64,000 nucleotides of DNA from Iodobacter arcticus (lineage in GTDB: Bacteria > Pseudomonadota > Gammaproteobacteria > Burkholderiales > Chitinibacteraceae), in the NCBI RefSeq assembly GCF_042664895.1, contig NZ_JBHTBQ010000033.1:124001-188000 (forward strand), written 5' to 3'. This document shows positions 28,026-39,527 of this stretch, one piece after another (within the stretch, counting starts at the first letter, position 1; each line of letters starts with the position of its first letter). A program made the position numbers and the translations under genes. Below the pieces are notes generated by a model. The model made no database searches and was not told the DNA's origin. It worked only from the letters and a program-made list of their open reading frames with translations.

Positions 28026-29084
28026 ATGAAGCTAGCTCGAATCCTGACTGCGCCGTGGCGCGCGGTAAAAAATCCTTTGTTTCTTTACCAGCATCATCGC
28101 CAGATTCATGCGTTGCGGGTGACTTTGGCTTTTATTTTTGGGCTGGTGATTAATCTGAGTTTCCCTATTCAGCACGGTAGCTGGATGCTGGTGACGATTG
28201 TGGTGATGCTGGGCAATGTGCCGCATTTGGGGGCGGTGGCGCAAAAGACGAGGCAACGGACGGTGGGGACCACGGTGGGCGCGCTGGCGGGCTTGTTGGC
28301 TTTGGCTCTCTATGGCGTTTCGCCCTTGCTTGCTTTTAGCTGGATGTCTTTGGTGATTTTATTAAGCGCCTATCATGCGATTGATAAGGCGGGTTATACC
28401 GCACTGACCGTGGGTATTACGCTGGTGATTGTGGCGGGGGTAGGGGATGGCACGGTGGATGAGTCGCTTTGGCGCACGGCCAATGTGGCTTTGGGCTCCT
28501 TGATTGCGATGATGGCGGCGTCTTTATTTCCGCAGCGCGCGCTGGATCATTGGCGCTTTTTATTGTCGGATAATTTGCGTGAATCGGCGCTGATTTATAG
28601 CCATATTGCGCGGCGTGTACCGCTGGATATGGGAGTGGCGCTCGGGCGCTTTAATACACGGCTTGTAACGATGCGGGGATTGATTTCGGCAGCAGCAAGT
28701 GAGTGTGAGCAAAGTGGAGCGAGTTTTGAATTGATTCAGCGTTGCCAGCGCACCTTGTATAGCTTATTTGATCGAATGGATGATATCGCTGATACAACGG
28801 CAGTAGTGGCAGATGGCGGGCAGCAGCGGCAGGCGATTGTGAAGGCTTTGTTTCGCGCTGCGCACGGTATTCGTTTTTTACATCCGGATTTACTACTGAA
28901 TGTGCTGCCTGCGCCTTTGCTTAAAGCTCAAACGCCGGGAGCGTGCGATTGGCTGAGTGCTGAGCTTAGCCAAACCACTACCCGTTTGTGCGATGAGCTC
29001 TTGCTGTTAATGCCTGCTATTTTGGCTACACAGCGTACTTTACTGGCTTTGTCTCAAGAGGCGGCCATGCGCGGGCGGAATTGA
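28026..29084 (+). CDS. FUSC-family membrane protein (half-size aromatic-acid-exporter type)
   Basis: A 352-residue inner-membrane protein. The N-terminal half has about six membrane helices (ALRVTLAFIFGLVINLSF, WMLVTIVVMLGNVPHLGA, VGALAGLLALALYG, LTVGITLVIVAG, ALGSLIAMMAASLFP). The stretch GAVAQKTRQRTVGTTVGA is the fusaric-acid-resistance (FUSC) signature. The C-terminal half is soluble and helical. Full-length AaeB/FUSC exporters have two such halves; this is a single half, a common arrangement in proteobacteria. The likely role is efflux of aromatic acids or similar compounds, substrate unknown. An AAGG ribosome-binding site precedes the ATG. The ArsC-type gene converges on it with 17 bp between the stop codons. 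Confidence 0.83.
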   Translation: MKLARILTAPWRAVKNPLFLYQHHRQIHALRVTLAFIFGLVINLSFPIQHGSWMLVTIVVMLGNVPHLGAVAQKTRQRTVGTTVGALAGLLALALYGVSPLLAFSWMSLVILLSAYHAIDKAGYTALTVGITLVIVAGVGDGTVDESLWRTANVALGSLIAMMAASLFPQRALDHWRFLLSDNLRESALIYSHIARRVPLDMGVALGRFNTRLVTMRGLISAAASECEQSGASFELIQRCQRTLYSLFDRMDDIADTTAVVADGGQQRQAIVKALFRAAHGIRFLHPDLLLNVLPAPLLKAQTPGACDWLSAELSQTTTRLCDELLLLMPAILATQRTLLALSQEAAMRGRN

Positions 29085-29101
29085 TCTGTTTATTGATGGA
29101 C

Positions 29102-29602
29102 TTAAATTTTGCCGATTTCCTGCACGGTGCTATTGAGCGTTAAATGCTCTAGTTTTTCTGAGGGCAGGCTAACGAGTAAATCAATCCGGCGTTTGATTTG
29201 GGCAAATATTTTGCAAAATGAGGCGTGTTTTTCAGCTTCGGTTTCACCATGCGGGTCTTCATAGCCCCAGTGTGCGCTGATGGGGTGGCCAGGCCAACTA
29301 GGGCATATTTCTCCATGGGCTTTATCACAGACGGTAATCACGATATCCATCTGTGGAGCGAGGTGCCCTTCAAATTCTCTCCATGATTTAGAGTGTAAAC
29401 CGTGGGTGTCATAGCCTAGTGACTGAAGTAGCTCAATGGCGTATGGGCTGATTTGCCCGCTGGGATGCGTGCCTGCGCTATAGGCATTAAAACGCCCATG
29501 CCCCAGTACATTGAGCAGGCCTTCCGACATGATGCTGCGTGCTGAATTGGCGGTGCAAAGAAATAACACATTAAAAACGCGGTTAAATGCTGGTTGGGTC
29601 AT
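29102..29602 (-). CDS. arsC: ArsC-type arsenate reductase / low-molecular-weight phosphatase family
   Basis: A 166-residue cytoplasmic enzyme of the thioredoxin-coupled ArsC / LMW-PTP fold. The P-loop CTANSARS has C16-x5-R22. The second and third redox cysteines are C92 and C100 in VCDKAHGEIC, spaced slightly wider than in Bacillus ArsC. The acidic catalytic region is GYEDPHG. Together these favour arsenate reductase over a tyrosine phosphatase: C16 attacks arsenate, and the C92/C100 pair relays electrons. No arsR or arsB is adjacent, so whether arsenate is the true substrate is open. Confidence 0.82.
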   Translation of the reverse strand: MTQPAFNRVFNVLFLCTANSARSIMSEGLLNVLGHGRFNAYSAGTHPSGQISPYAIELLQSLGYDTHGLHSKSWREFEGHLAPQMDIVITVCDKAHGEICPSWPGHPISAHWGYEDPHGETEAEKHASFCKIFAQIKRRIDLLVSLPSEKLEHLTLNSTVQEIGKI

Positions 29603-29833
29603 TGCGATCTCGTGTTTAGCAGACTTCGGGGTCGGTTTAATGGCGTTATATCGGGTGTTGAGTCAGCTTGTGCAGCTGGATATTGGCATGGCATTTCAGG
29701 TGTTTGCAGATCAGGGGAGAGATCTTAACCTGCTTAAATGAAATAAAAGCTTCATATTTCTTACATCTGTTATTTAATTTTGTCAGCGATTGGGTGGTTG
29801 ATTTTTTGTGCGAATTTTATTGTGAATGAACAT

Positions 29834-29861
29834 AAAAAAACGGCTCCATCAGGAGCCGTTT
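29834..29861 (-). terminator. Rho-independent terminator of the giant adhesin gene
   Basis: On the minus strand, AAACGGCTCC-TGAT-GGAGCCG is followed by seven T. It begins 20 bases beyond the adhesin stop codon. Confidence 0.93.
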
Positions 29862-29880
29862 GCTATGCACTGTTTAAAGT

Positions 29881-32800
29881 TTAATCAACAATGAGCTTAT
29901 TGTTTTGCAATAGGTTTTTCAGAATGTCGGCATCAGTCGCACCAGTCAGATCAACCCCTTGCAGAATAATGGTTTGGTCTTCTTTTGCTGCGCTATAACC
30001 GGCATTAAATTCCCCTGCCGTGCTGACGTGAATCACCGTGCTACCACCGGTTTTTTCAACGTGCAGATAGTTAAGCAAGTTGCCAATATCGTTGCTGCCA
30101 TGGGTTTCGCCAATCAGCAAATCACGCATATCCAGCTTATCGTTGTTGCCTGCTGTGGTGTTCTGATTGAAATCCATTACCACATCCGTGGCTGTTTTTA
30201 CCACGTTTACATTGGCCCCAATGCCGAACTCATTGCCTGTGCCTGCTGCTGTAGCTCCTCGTGCAACGGCTTGATCGCCAGGCATCCAGAGGAAAGTATC
30301 ATCTCCTGCGTCACCCTTAAGCGCATCATTACCCGAGCCGCCGCGCAGTACATCATTGCCAAGTCCGCCGCGTAAGGCGTCGTTGTCGTTGCCCCCATCC
30401 AGATAGTCGTTGCCGGTATGACCATAGAGCAGATCCACACCCGCCTGACCAAAGATGGCGTCGTTGCCGCTGCCGCCGTTGACCACATCGGCCTTAGGAT
30501 TGCTTACGCCAACAGCTGCACTAAAGAGCTGGGTGCTTGAGTCAACCAAAGAGCCCAGATCCAGTGTCATCAGTTTGTGGCTGAGGATATCTGCAAACTG
30601 GTAGCCCGCAGAATCGCTATCCCCAGCATAAATCACATCATCGCCACGGCCTGATTCAACGTAATCGTTACCGCCACCTGCATCAATCACTTGATCAATC
30701 GACTTGGTGTATTGGGTGCGATTGCCAGGGTTTGGATTAGGTGCGCCTATTACTGCTCCGCCGCCCAATTGCAGATCAATGACCGTGCCTTCTATTTTTT
30801 CGCCAGCCATCAGGTTATTGGATTCCCCATACGTATCACCAATCTGATCATTAAAGCTGGAGCCCATAATCACCACCGGATCGGTATTGCCCTGAATATT
30901 GATCGTGAGCGTGGCGGTTGATGTGCCTCCTTTGCCATCGGATACGGTGTAGCTGAACTTCTCGCTTAACGTGTCTTTATCGTTTAGCGCATTCACGCGT
31001 GGGTTGCTATTGTCCAGCGTGTAGCTGTAGCTGCCATCTGCATTGATGGTGAGCAGGCCAAACTGACCACTAATGGCTTTGCCAACATTTGTGGCATTGT
31101 TGTTGATGGCCTGAACAACCAGCTTGTCTCCATCAACGTCGCTATCGTTGCTGAGTACATTGCCGGTAATCGGGTTCGGCGTGTTGTCTTCGCGGATGGT
31201 TGCGCTATCGTCGCTGGTGGTGGGTGCATCATTGGTGTTGGCGACCTGAATCGATACATAGGCATTGTTTGTTGCCGTTTGCCCTGTGCTGTTTTCTACG
31301 CTCACCGCTTGCAGGCCTACTTTGTACTCACCAAAGAAGTTAAGTGGCGGTCTGATTTGCAGATTGTTTAAATCCCAGCCTTTTAGATCTAATGTGCCGC
31401 CATCACTGACAACGTTAAAGGTACGTACGCCATCATAGACGGTGCTGCCTGCTTTAAGCTCGGTGAGCGAAAGGCTTTGTAAGCTTTCAGAGCCATCGGT
31501 ATCACTTAGCTTGGCCGCTAAGCCAAAGAGTTTGATAAAGCTGTCTTCTTGCCCGCTGATGCCTTGTGGGTAGTAACCGCCATCGCCGGTTGCAACCAGA
31601 TTGCTGTGCAATCCACCCTTGCTTTCAAGTTGAGCTAGGCTGCTGTAGATCGAGAAATTAGTGGCATTAAAGTCGATGGCCGCTGCGCCATTTACACTGA
31701 CATTCAGATCCATTGCGCCGACGTTAGACGCGTTGTAAACGATAAACTCAACGGTGTAGTAACCTGATTTTCCCGCAACAAAAGGGGTGGCTGTGAAATT
31801 GCCATAACCATCGTAAGGGCGGTTCATCAGCTCTTTGCCGCCGATTTTAAGCAGCGACGTGTCATCTACATAGCCGCTGAAGGCGTAGGTTTTGCCTTCT
31901 TCCATATAGACCAAGCCACTGACCCGGTAGGCAGAATCTGTTGCGATCCCACTTGGTGCAGAGGCGCCATTGGGCACATACACATCCGGTGAGGTCACGA
32001 TCGTGGTGCTGGTTGGCACTTTGCCTTCCAGCTCTGTTTCGATGCTTGTGGGTGTTCTGGCTGTTGTGGTGTTTAGATTGTCGCTAGCGTTTGGTGCGTA
32101 GTATTGCTGTGTTAGCCCATCACCTTTAGGTGGCGTAACGGTCGATGTAGAACCATTCACCAAGCTGATTCCGCCGATCGAAATAACCGGCATATCGGCA
32201 ACAGGCTTGATATCGACAACCATGCTGACTTTGGGGCTATTAAGGCTGCCATCACTGACTTGGTAATCAAATTTGGCATAGTCAGATTTCTGGTCACCCA
32301 CACCCGCCGTGCTAAAGCTATTGCTACCCGATTCATTGGCATCAGGCATAAAGGTGAGTTTGCCAGCATCAATATCGGCTTTGCTGATGGTGAACTGGCT
32401 AGGGTTGGTAATGGTTACCCCGTTGTATTGCAGCACGCCATCTACGGGCAAAGAGCTTAACTTGATGGTCAGGCTTGCCGCAGAATCACTGTCTACTGCG
32501 TTAAAATCATTCCATGTAAAGACGTAAGCGGTATCTTCTGAGCCAGAAACCGAACCGCCCGTGCTGCTTGGCGTATCGTTTGTCCCTTTAACCGTGATTA
32601 TGACATTAGATGTTGTGCCATCGGCCGACATCACCACAAAGGTTTCAGTCTTGGTTTCACCTTCATTTAGCGCTTGAACGTTGGCGGCCGCATTGTTCAG
32701 AACATAAGCCCATTTACCATCCGTGCCAATGCTGAACTTACCGTAAGTACCGCTTGTGTCAGTTTGCGCCTGGAAGCTAGATTGCCCGGCATCCTTATCG

Positions 32801-35800
32801 CTGACTAATAAAATGCCTTTAGTGGACAGAAGCGTATCTTCCTGAACCAGTCCTTCATCGTCACCTTGCTTGCTTGGGGTAATGATCGCTGCATCGTTCG
32901 TGCCGAGAACCGTTACAACCACGCTTGAGGTGGAGCCATCGGCCGACTTGACCATGAAGGTTTCAGTCTTAGTTTCACCTCCGGCCAGGGCTTGAACGTT
33001 GGCTGCGGCATTGTTCAGCGCATAAGTCCACTTACCATCTGTGCCAATGCTGAACTTACCGTAAGTACCGTTCGTATCCGTTTGCGCTTGGAAGCTCGAC
33101 TGACCCGCATCCTTGTCGTTGACAAGCAAAGCTCCGCTGGTCGTCAGCGTTGTATCTTCTTTGACGGAACCTGCATCGTCACCCGGCTTGCTAGGGGTGA
33201 TGATCGCTGCATCGTTCGTGCCGAGAACCGTTACAACCACGCTTGAGGTGGAGCCATCGGCAGACTTGACCATGAAGGTTTCAGTCTTAGTTTCACCTTC
33301 GGCCAGGGCTTGAACGTTGGCAGCCGCATTGTTCAGCGCATAAGTCCACTTACCATCTGTGCCAATGCTGAACTTACCGTAAGTGCCGTTCGTATCCGTT
33401 TGCGCTTGGAAGCTCGACTGACCCGCGTCTTTGTCGCTGACAAGCAAGGCTCCGTTGGTCGTTAGCTTTGTATCTTCTTTGACGGAACCTGCATCGTCAC
33501 CCGGCTTGCTAGGGGTGATGATCGCCTTGTCGTCCAGACCTTGCACATCGATCGTGATGGTGGTTTTTGTGCCATCGCTCAGCGTAACGTTGAACGATTC
33601 AGCCTTGAACTCGCCTGTTTTTAGGGCCTGAACATTGTCAGCGCTATTGTTCAGCGTGTAAGTCCACTTACCATCGCTGCCCAAGGTCAACTTGCCGTAA
33701 GTGCCTGCGGTATCGGTTTGCGGCACAAAGGTCGCACCGCCGGTGGCAGTCAGCGTGCCGGTGCTGCTTTGGACTGTGTCTTCTTGCACTGTGCCGTGGC
33801 CGACAGTGGCGGATTCGTTAGTACCCTTGACAGTCACTGTAACCGTGCTTGTTGTGCCATCAGCAGATTTAACGGTGAAGATTTCAGTTTTTACATCACC
33901 GTCTTTCAGGGCCTGAACGATAGGATCGTTATTGTTCAGCGTATAAGTCCACTGGCCGTCTGTGCCAATGCTGAACTTACCGTAAGTACCGCTTGTGTCA
34001 GTTTGCGCCTGGAAGCTGGATTGCCCAGCATCCTTATCGCTGACTAATAAAATGCCTTTAGTGGCTAGAAGCGTATCTTCCTGAACCAGTCCTTCATCGT
34101 CACCTTGCTTGCTTGGGGTAATGATCGCCGCATCGTTCGTGCCGAGAACTGTTACAACCACGCTTGAGGTCGTACCATCGGCAGACTTGACCACGAAGGT
34201 TTCGGTCTTAGTTTCGCCTTCGGCTAGGGCTTGAACGTTGGCAGCCGCATTGTTCAGTGCATAAGTCCACTTACCATCTGCACCAATGCTGAACTTGCCG
34301 TAAGTACCGTTTGTATCCGTTTGCGCTTGGAAGCTCGACTGACCCGCATCCTTGTCGTTGACAAGCAAAGCTCCGCTGGTCGTTAGCTTTGTATCTTCTT
34401 TGACGGAACCTGCATCGTCACCCGGTTTGCTTGGGGTGATGATCGCTGCATCGTTCGTGCCGAGAACCGTTACAACCACGCTTGAGGTCGTACCATCGGC
34501 AGATTTAACGGTGAAGGTTTCGGTCTTAGTTTCGCCTTCGGCCAGGGCTTGAACGTTGGCAGCCGCATTGTTTAGCGCATAAGTCCATTTGCCGTCTGTG
34601 CCAATGCTGAACTTGCCGTAAGTACCGTTCGTATCCGTTTGCGCTTGGAAGCTGGACTGACCTGCATCCTTGTCGTTGACAAGCAAAGTTCCGCTGGTCG
34701 TCAGCGTTGTATCTTCTTTGACGGAACCTGCATCGTCACCTGGCTTGCTAGGGGTGATCACCGCCTTGTCGTCCAGACCTTGCACATCGATCGTGATGGT
34801 GGTTTTTGTGCCATCGCTTAGCGTAACGTTGAACGATTCGGCCTTGAACTCGCCTGTTTTTAGAGCTTGAACATTGTCAGCGCTATTGTTGAGCGTGTAA
34901 GTCCACTTACCATCGCTGCCCAAGGTCAACTTACCGTAAGTGCCTGTGGCATCAGTTTGCGGTACAAAGGTCGCGCCGCCGGTGGCAGTCAGCGTGCCGG
35001 TGCTGCTTTGCACGGTATCTTCTTNNNNNNNNNNAGAGGCGGATTCGTTAGTGCCGTTGACAGTAACGGTAACCGTGCTTGTTGTACCATCAGCCGATTT
35101 AACGGTGAAGGTTTCAGTTTTTACATCACCGTCTTTCAGGGCTTGAACGATAGGATCGTTATTGTTCAGCGTGTAAGTCCACTTGCCGTCTGTGCCAATG
35201 CTGAACTTACCGTAAGTACCGCTTGTGTCCGTTTGCGCTTGGAAGCTAGATTGCCCGGCATCCTTATCGCTGACTAATAAAGTACCTTTAGCGGTTAGAA
35301 GCGTATCTTCCTGAACCAGTCCCTCATCGTCACCTTGCTTGCTTGGGGTAATGATCGCAGCATCATTCGTACCGACAACGGTCACAACAACGCTTGAAGT
35401 CGTGCCATCGGCAGACTTAACGACAAAAGTTTCAGTCTTGGTTTCGCCTTCAGCCAAAGCCTGAACGTTGGCTGCAGCGTTGTTTAGTGCATAAGTCCAT
35501 TTGCCATCTGTGCCAATACTGAACTTGCCGTAAGTGCCGCTTGTGTCCGTTTGCGTTTGGAAGCTAGATTGCCCGGCATCCTTATCGCTGACTAATAAAG
35601 TGCCTTTAGCGGTCAGAAGCGTATCTTCCTTAACCAGTCCCTCATCGTCACCTTGCTTGCTTGGGGTAATGATCGCCGCATCGTTGGTACCCTCAATCGT
35701 CACCACAACGCTTGAAGTCGTGCCATCGGCAGACTTAACGACAAAAGTTTCAGTCTTGGTTTCGCCTTCAGCCAAAGCCTGAACATTGGCTGCGGCGTTG

Positions 35801-38800
35801 TTTAGCGCGTAAGTCCACTTGCCGTCAGTGCCAATGCTGAATTTGCCGTAAGTGCCATCGGTATTTGTTTGTGCTTGGAAGCTGGATTGACCCGCGTCTT
35901 TGTCATTCACCAGTAAAGTACCGCTGGTCGTCAGCGTTGTATCTTCTTTGACGGAGCCAGCATCATCACCCGGCTTGCTTGGGGTAATGACGGCCTTGTC
36001 GTCCAGACCTTGCACGTCGATCGTGATGGTGGTTTTTGTGCCATCGCTTAGCGTAACGTTGAACGATTCAGTCTTGAACTCGCCGGTTTTGAGGGCTTGA
36101 ACATTGTCCGCGCTATTGTTCAGCGTGTAAGTCCACTTACCATCGTTGCCCAGAGTCAACTTACCGTAAGTGCCTGTGGCATCAGTTTGCGGTACAAAGG
36201 TCGCGCCGCCGGTGGCAGTCAGCGTGCCGGTGCTGCTTTGCACGGTATCTTCTTGCACTGCGCCGTGGCCGACGGTGGCGGTTTCGTTGGTACCGTTGAC
36301 AGTAACGGTAACCGTGCTTGTTGTACCATCAGCCGATTTAACGGTGAAGGTTTCAGTTTTTACATCACCGTCTTTCAGGGCTTGAACGATAGGATCGTTA
36401 TTGTTCAGCGTGTAAGTCCACTTGCCGTCAGTGCCAATACTGAACTTACCGTAAGTACCGCTTGTGTCCGTTTGCGCTTGGAAGCTAGATTGCCCGGCAT
36501 CCTTATCGCTGACTAATAAAGTGCCTTTAGCGGTTAGAAGCGTATCTTCCTTAACCAGTCCCTCATCGTCACCTTGCTTGCTTGGGGTAATGATCGCAGC
36601 ATCATTCGTACCGACAACGGTCACAACAACGCTTGAAGTCGTGCCATCGGCAGACTTAACGACAAAAGTTTCAGTCTTGGTTTCGCCTTCGGCCAAGGCT
36701 TGAACGTTGGCAGCCGCGTTGTTCAGCGCATAAGTCCATTTGCCATCTGTGCCAATGCTGAACTTACCGTAAGTACCGTTCGTATCCGTTTGCGCTTGGA
36801 AGCTGGCCTGACCTGCATCCTTGTCGTTGACAAGCAAAGCTCCGCTGGTCGTCAGCGTTGTATCTTCTTTGACGGAACCTGCATCGTCACCCGGTTTGCT
36901 TGGGGTGATGATCGCTGCATCGTTCGTGCCGAGAACCGTTACAACCACGCTTGAGGTCGTACCATCGGCAGATTTAACGGTGAAGGTCTCAGTCTTAGTT
37001 TCGCCTTCTTTGAGTTCTTGAACGTTGGCAGCCGCATTGTTCAGTGCATAAGTCCATTTGCCGTCTGTGCCAATGCTGAACTTACCGTAAGTGCCGTTCG
37101 TATCCGTTTGCGCTTGGAAGCTCGACTGACCCGCGTCTTTGTCGCTGACAAGCAAGGCTCCGTTGGTCGTTAGCTTTGTATCTTCTTTGACGGAACCTGC
37201 ATCGTCACCCGGCTTGCTAGGGGTGATCACCGCCTTGTCGTCCAGACCTTGCACATCGATCGTGATGGTGGTCTTTGTGCCGTCGCTCAGCGTAACATTG
37301 AACGATTCAGTCTTGAACTCGCCAGTTTTGAGGGCTTGAACATTGTCAGCGCTATTGTTCAGCGTGTAAGTCCACTTACCATCGTTGCCCAAGGTCAACT
37401 TGCCGTAAGCGCCTGTGGCATCAGTTTGCGGTACAAAGGTCGCGCCGCCGGTGGCAGTCAGCGTGCCGGTGCTGCTTTGCACGGTATCTTCTTGCACTGC
37501 GCCGTGGCCGNNNNNNNNNNCGTGGCGGATTCGTTAGTGCCGTTGACAGTAACGGTAACCGTGCTTGTTGTACCATCCGCCGATTTAACGGTGAAGATTT
37601 CAGTTTTTACATCACCGTCTTTCAGGGCTTGAACGATAGGATCGTTATTGTTCAGCGTGTAAGTCCACTTGCCGTCTGTGCCAATGCTGAACTTACCGTA
37701 AGTGCCGCTTGTGTCCGTTTGCGCTTGGAAGCTAGATTGGCCTGCATCCTTATCGCTGACTAATAAAGTGCCTTTAGCGGTCAGAAGCGTATCTTCCTTA
37801 ACCAGCCCCTCATCGTCACCTTGCTTGCTTGGGGTGATGACGGCTGCATCATTCGTACCGACAACGGTCACAACAACGCTTGAAGTCGTGCCATCGGCAG
37901 ACTTAACGGTGAAGGTTTCAGTCTTGGTTTCGCCTTCAGCCAAAGCCTGAACATTGGCTGCAGCGTTGTTCAGTGCATAAGTCCATTTGCCATCTGTGCC
38001 AATACTGAACTTACCGTAAGTGCCGTTCGTATCTGTTTGGGCTTGGAAGCTGGATTGACCTGCGTCTTTATCATTCACTCGCAAGGTTCCGCCAGTGGCA
38101 AGGACAGTGTCTTCCTTAACTTGGCCTGCATCATCACCCGGTTTGCTTGGGGTGATGATCGCGGCATCATCTTTACCATTAATGGTGATGACTACGTTGT
38201 GCTTGGTGCCATCGAGTGATTCAACAATATATGTTTTATTAAGGCTGTCTTTGTCGCTTAGGCTCTGAACTGCATTTGCTGCGTTATCTAGCGTAAACGA
38301 CCATGTGCCATCTTTTGCGATGCTGAAAGTGCCGTATTCGTTGGTAACCGTTTGTGGTTTTATTTCTGACTGGCCAGCATCTTTATCCGAGACGGTTAGC
38401 TTGCCGTTAGCAATAAGTACACCGTCTTCCTGCACAGTGCCTTGGTCGTTGCCACTGATATTTGCAGGGTCGTCAGTAGGGGTGATGCCCACATCAACGG
38501 TGATAATGGCGGTGCCGCCTTTGCCATCGCTTACCGTGACGGTAAAGCTGTCTTTGCCGTTGTAATCAGGTGCAGGAGTGTATTCGTAGCTACCGTCTGG
38601 CTTAACGGTTACGGTGCCGTGCGTAGGCTGATCTTTGGCAACAAAGGTGAGCGGGTCACCATCTTTATCTGTTGCAACCAGCTTGCCGGTAATCGGGGTG
38701 TCTTCAGGCGTTGTAATGGTTTGATTTGTACCAACGGGTGCATCATTAACCGGGTTAACCGTTACCACAACAGTTGCGGTGCTGCTGCTACCGTTGGTGT

Positions 38801-39527
38801 TGATAATGGTGTAGGTGATTTGATCTGTGCCGTTAAAATTGGCGTTAGGCTTGTAGGTGAGCGTGCCATCTGGGTTAATGACAATGCTGCCGTTAGTGGC
38901 CGTAGCGGTGCTGACGGTTAGGCCGCTACCTACATCATTGCCTAGTACATTAATGCGGCTTTCACTGTCTTCATCAAGGGTGACTGCATCATTGATTGCC
39001 TGAATACTTTCCTGAGCTGGCGTTACTTGTGCTGCACCTTGGTTTAACGGCAGATCGGTTGTGGCTTGCTGGCCCGCTGCAAAGTTAAATGCCAGCGGGT
39101 CAACGCCTTCGGCAATACGCAGTAATTGTACAAAGGAGTGGCCTTCACCCGCGGCAGCGCCACTGAGGCCCGCTGCGGTGGCTTCCAGCTCAGTAGAAAG
39201 ATCCCGCCCGTCTGCAAGTGCGCTTGCAATGTTTGCGGCAGAGGCTTCCAGTGCTTTGATTGCGGCGCTGGCAGTATCTACCGGCGATACGCCGAGTAGC
39301 TCTGCGTCTATTTGTACTGTGCGGGCCGGGCCAATATCGACGAGCTCGCCATTGGGGAGCTGCAGTTGGACGTGGCCGTCTGCTGCGGTGACTAAAATCT
39401 GCTGTTCATCAAGTTTCTGGCCCTCTTTGAGCGGAACAATGTTCCCACTGGCGTCGCGTAAATAAGCTTTGCCATCGATTTGAACGATTGTAGCGTGCGG
39501 CTTGGTGGTATTGATCTGTTCGGCCAT
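29881..39527 (-). CDS. LapA-type giant surface adhesin with VCBS repeats, PA14-like and RTX domains
   Basis: One gene of about 3,215 residues after correcting two small N gaps; the break at 37511-37520 is an assembly artefact. Residues 1-150 form a LapA-type retention module (IVQIDGKAYLRDASGNIVPL, LVDIGPARTVQID) with TAAG at 117-120, the usual LapG protease cut site. Cadherin/Ig-like domains follow, with the linkers LDEDSESRINVLGNDV and NPVNDAP. Next come 19 contiguous VCBS-like domains of about 100 residues. A PA14/GLEYA-like carbohydrate-binding domain lies at about 31630-32130 (YYAPNASDNL, FSGYVDDTSLLKIGG). A last VCBS unit and RTX nonapeptides (GGSGNDAIFG, GLGNDVLRGGSGNDAL) lead to the T1SS C-terminal domain. 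The protein should be exported by a type I system, anchored during passage, and used for biofilm attachment. No lapBCDEG genes adjoin it. Confidence 0.92.
35025..35034. other. Assembly gap (10 N) in the adhesin; true length predicted as 19 nt
   Basis: It lies at a C-to-A unit junction. Intact junctions and the 1,239-nt period both give 19 missing bases; 10 and 19 are equal modulo 3, so the frame survives by luck. Confidence 0.8.
37511..37520. other. Assembly gap (10 N) in the adhesin; true length predicted as 2 nt
   Basis: It lies at the equivalent C-to-A junction. C sites on either side are 1,247 nt apart instead of 1,239, so 8 of the 10 N are surplus. Two bases complete a valine codon and restore the frame. 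Confidence 0.85.

Larger units (their letters stand above)
32560..38460 (-). repeat. Tandem VCBS-like domains; ABBC super-repeat of 1,239 nt
   Basis: Nineteen contiguous units differ at the segment after GKWTY: type A has LNNSADNV, type B LNNAAANV, type C LNNNDPIV. Read from the N-terminus the order is (divergent)-B-C, then A-B-B-C three times, then A-B-B-B'. Equivalent A sites fall at about 37341, 36102, 34872 and 33633. Their spacing is 1,239 nt each, once the 10-N gap at 35025 is counted as 19 nt. Confidence 0.9.

Noticed and set aside
29511..29741. Small plus-strand gene opposite the start of the ArsC-type gene
   Set aside because: It overlaps the arsC coding region in antisense, has no ribosome-binding site and shows no recognisable features.
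32992..37950. Repeated plus-strand open frames opposite the adhesin VCBS region
   Set aside because: They recur with the domain repeat and vary only as the adhesin codons vary, so they are antisense shadows.
37458..39527. A separate 689-residue protein upstream of the adhesin
   Set aside because: It is the N-terminal part of the same adhesin (retention module and first domains). The break is caused by 8 surplus N at 37511-37520.
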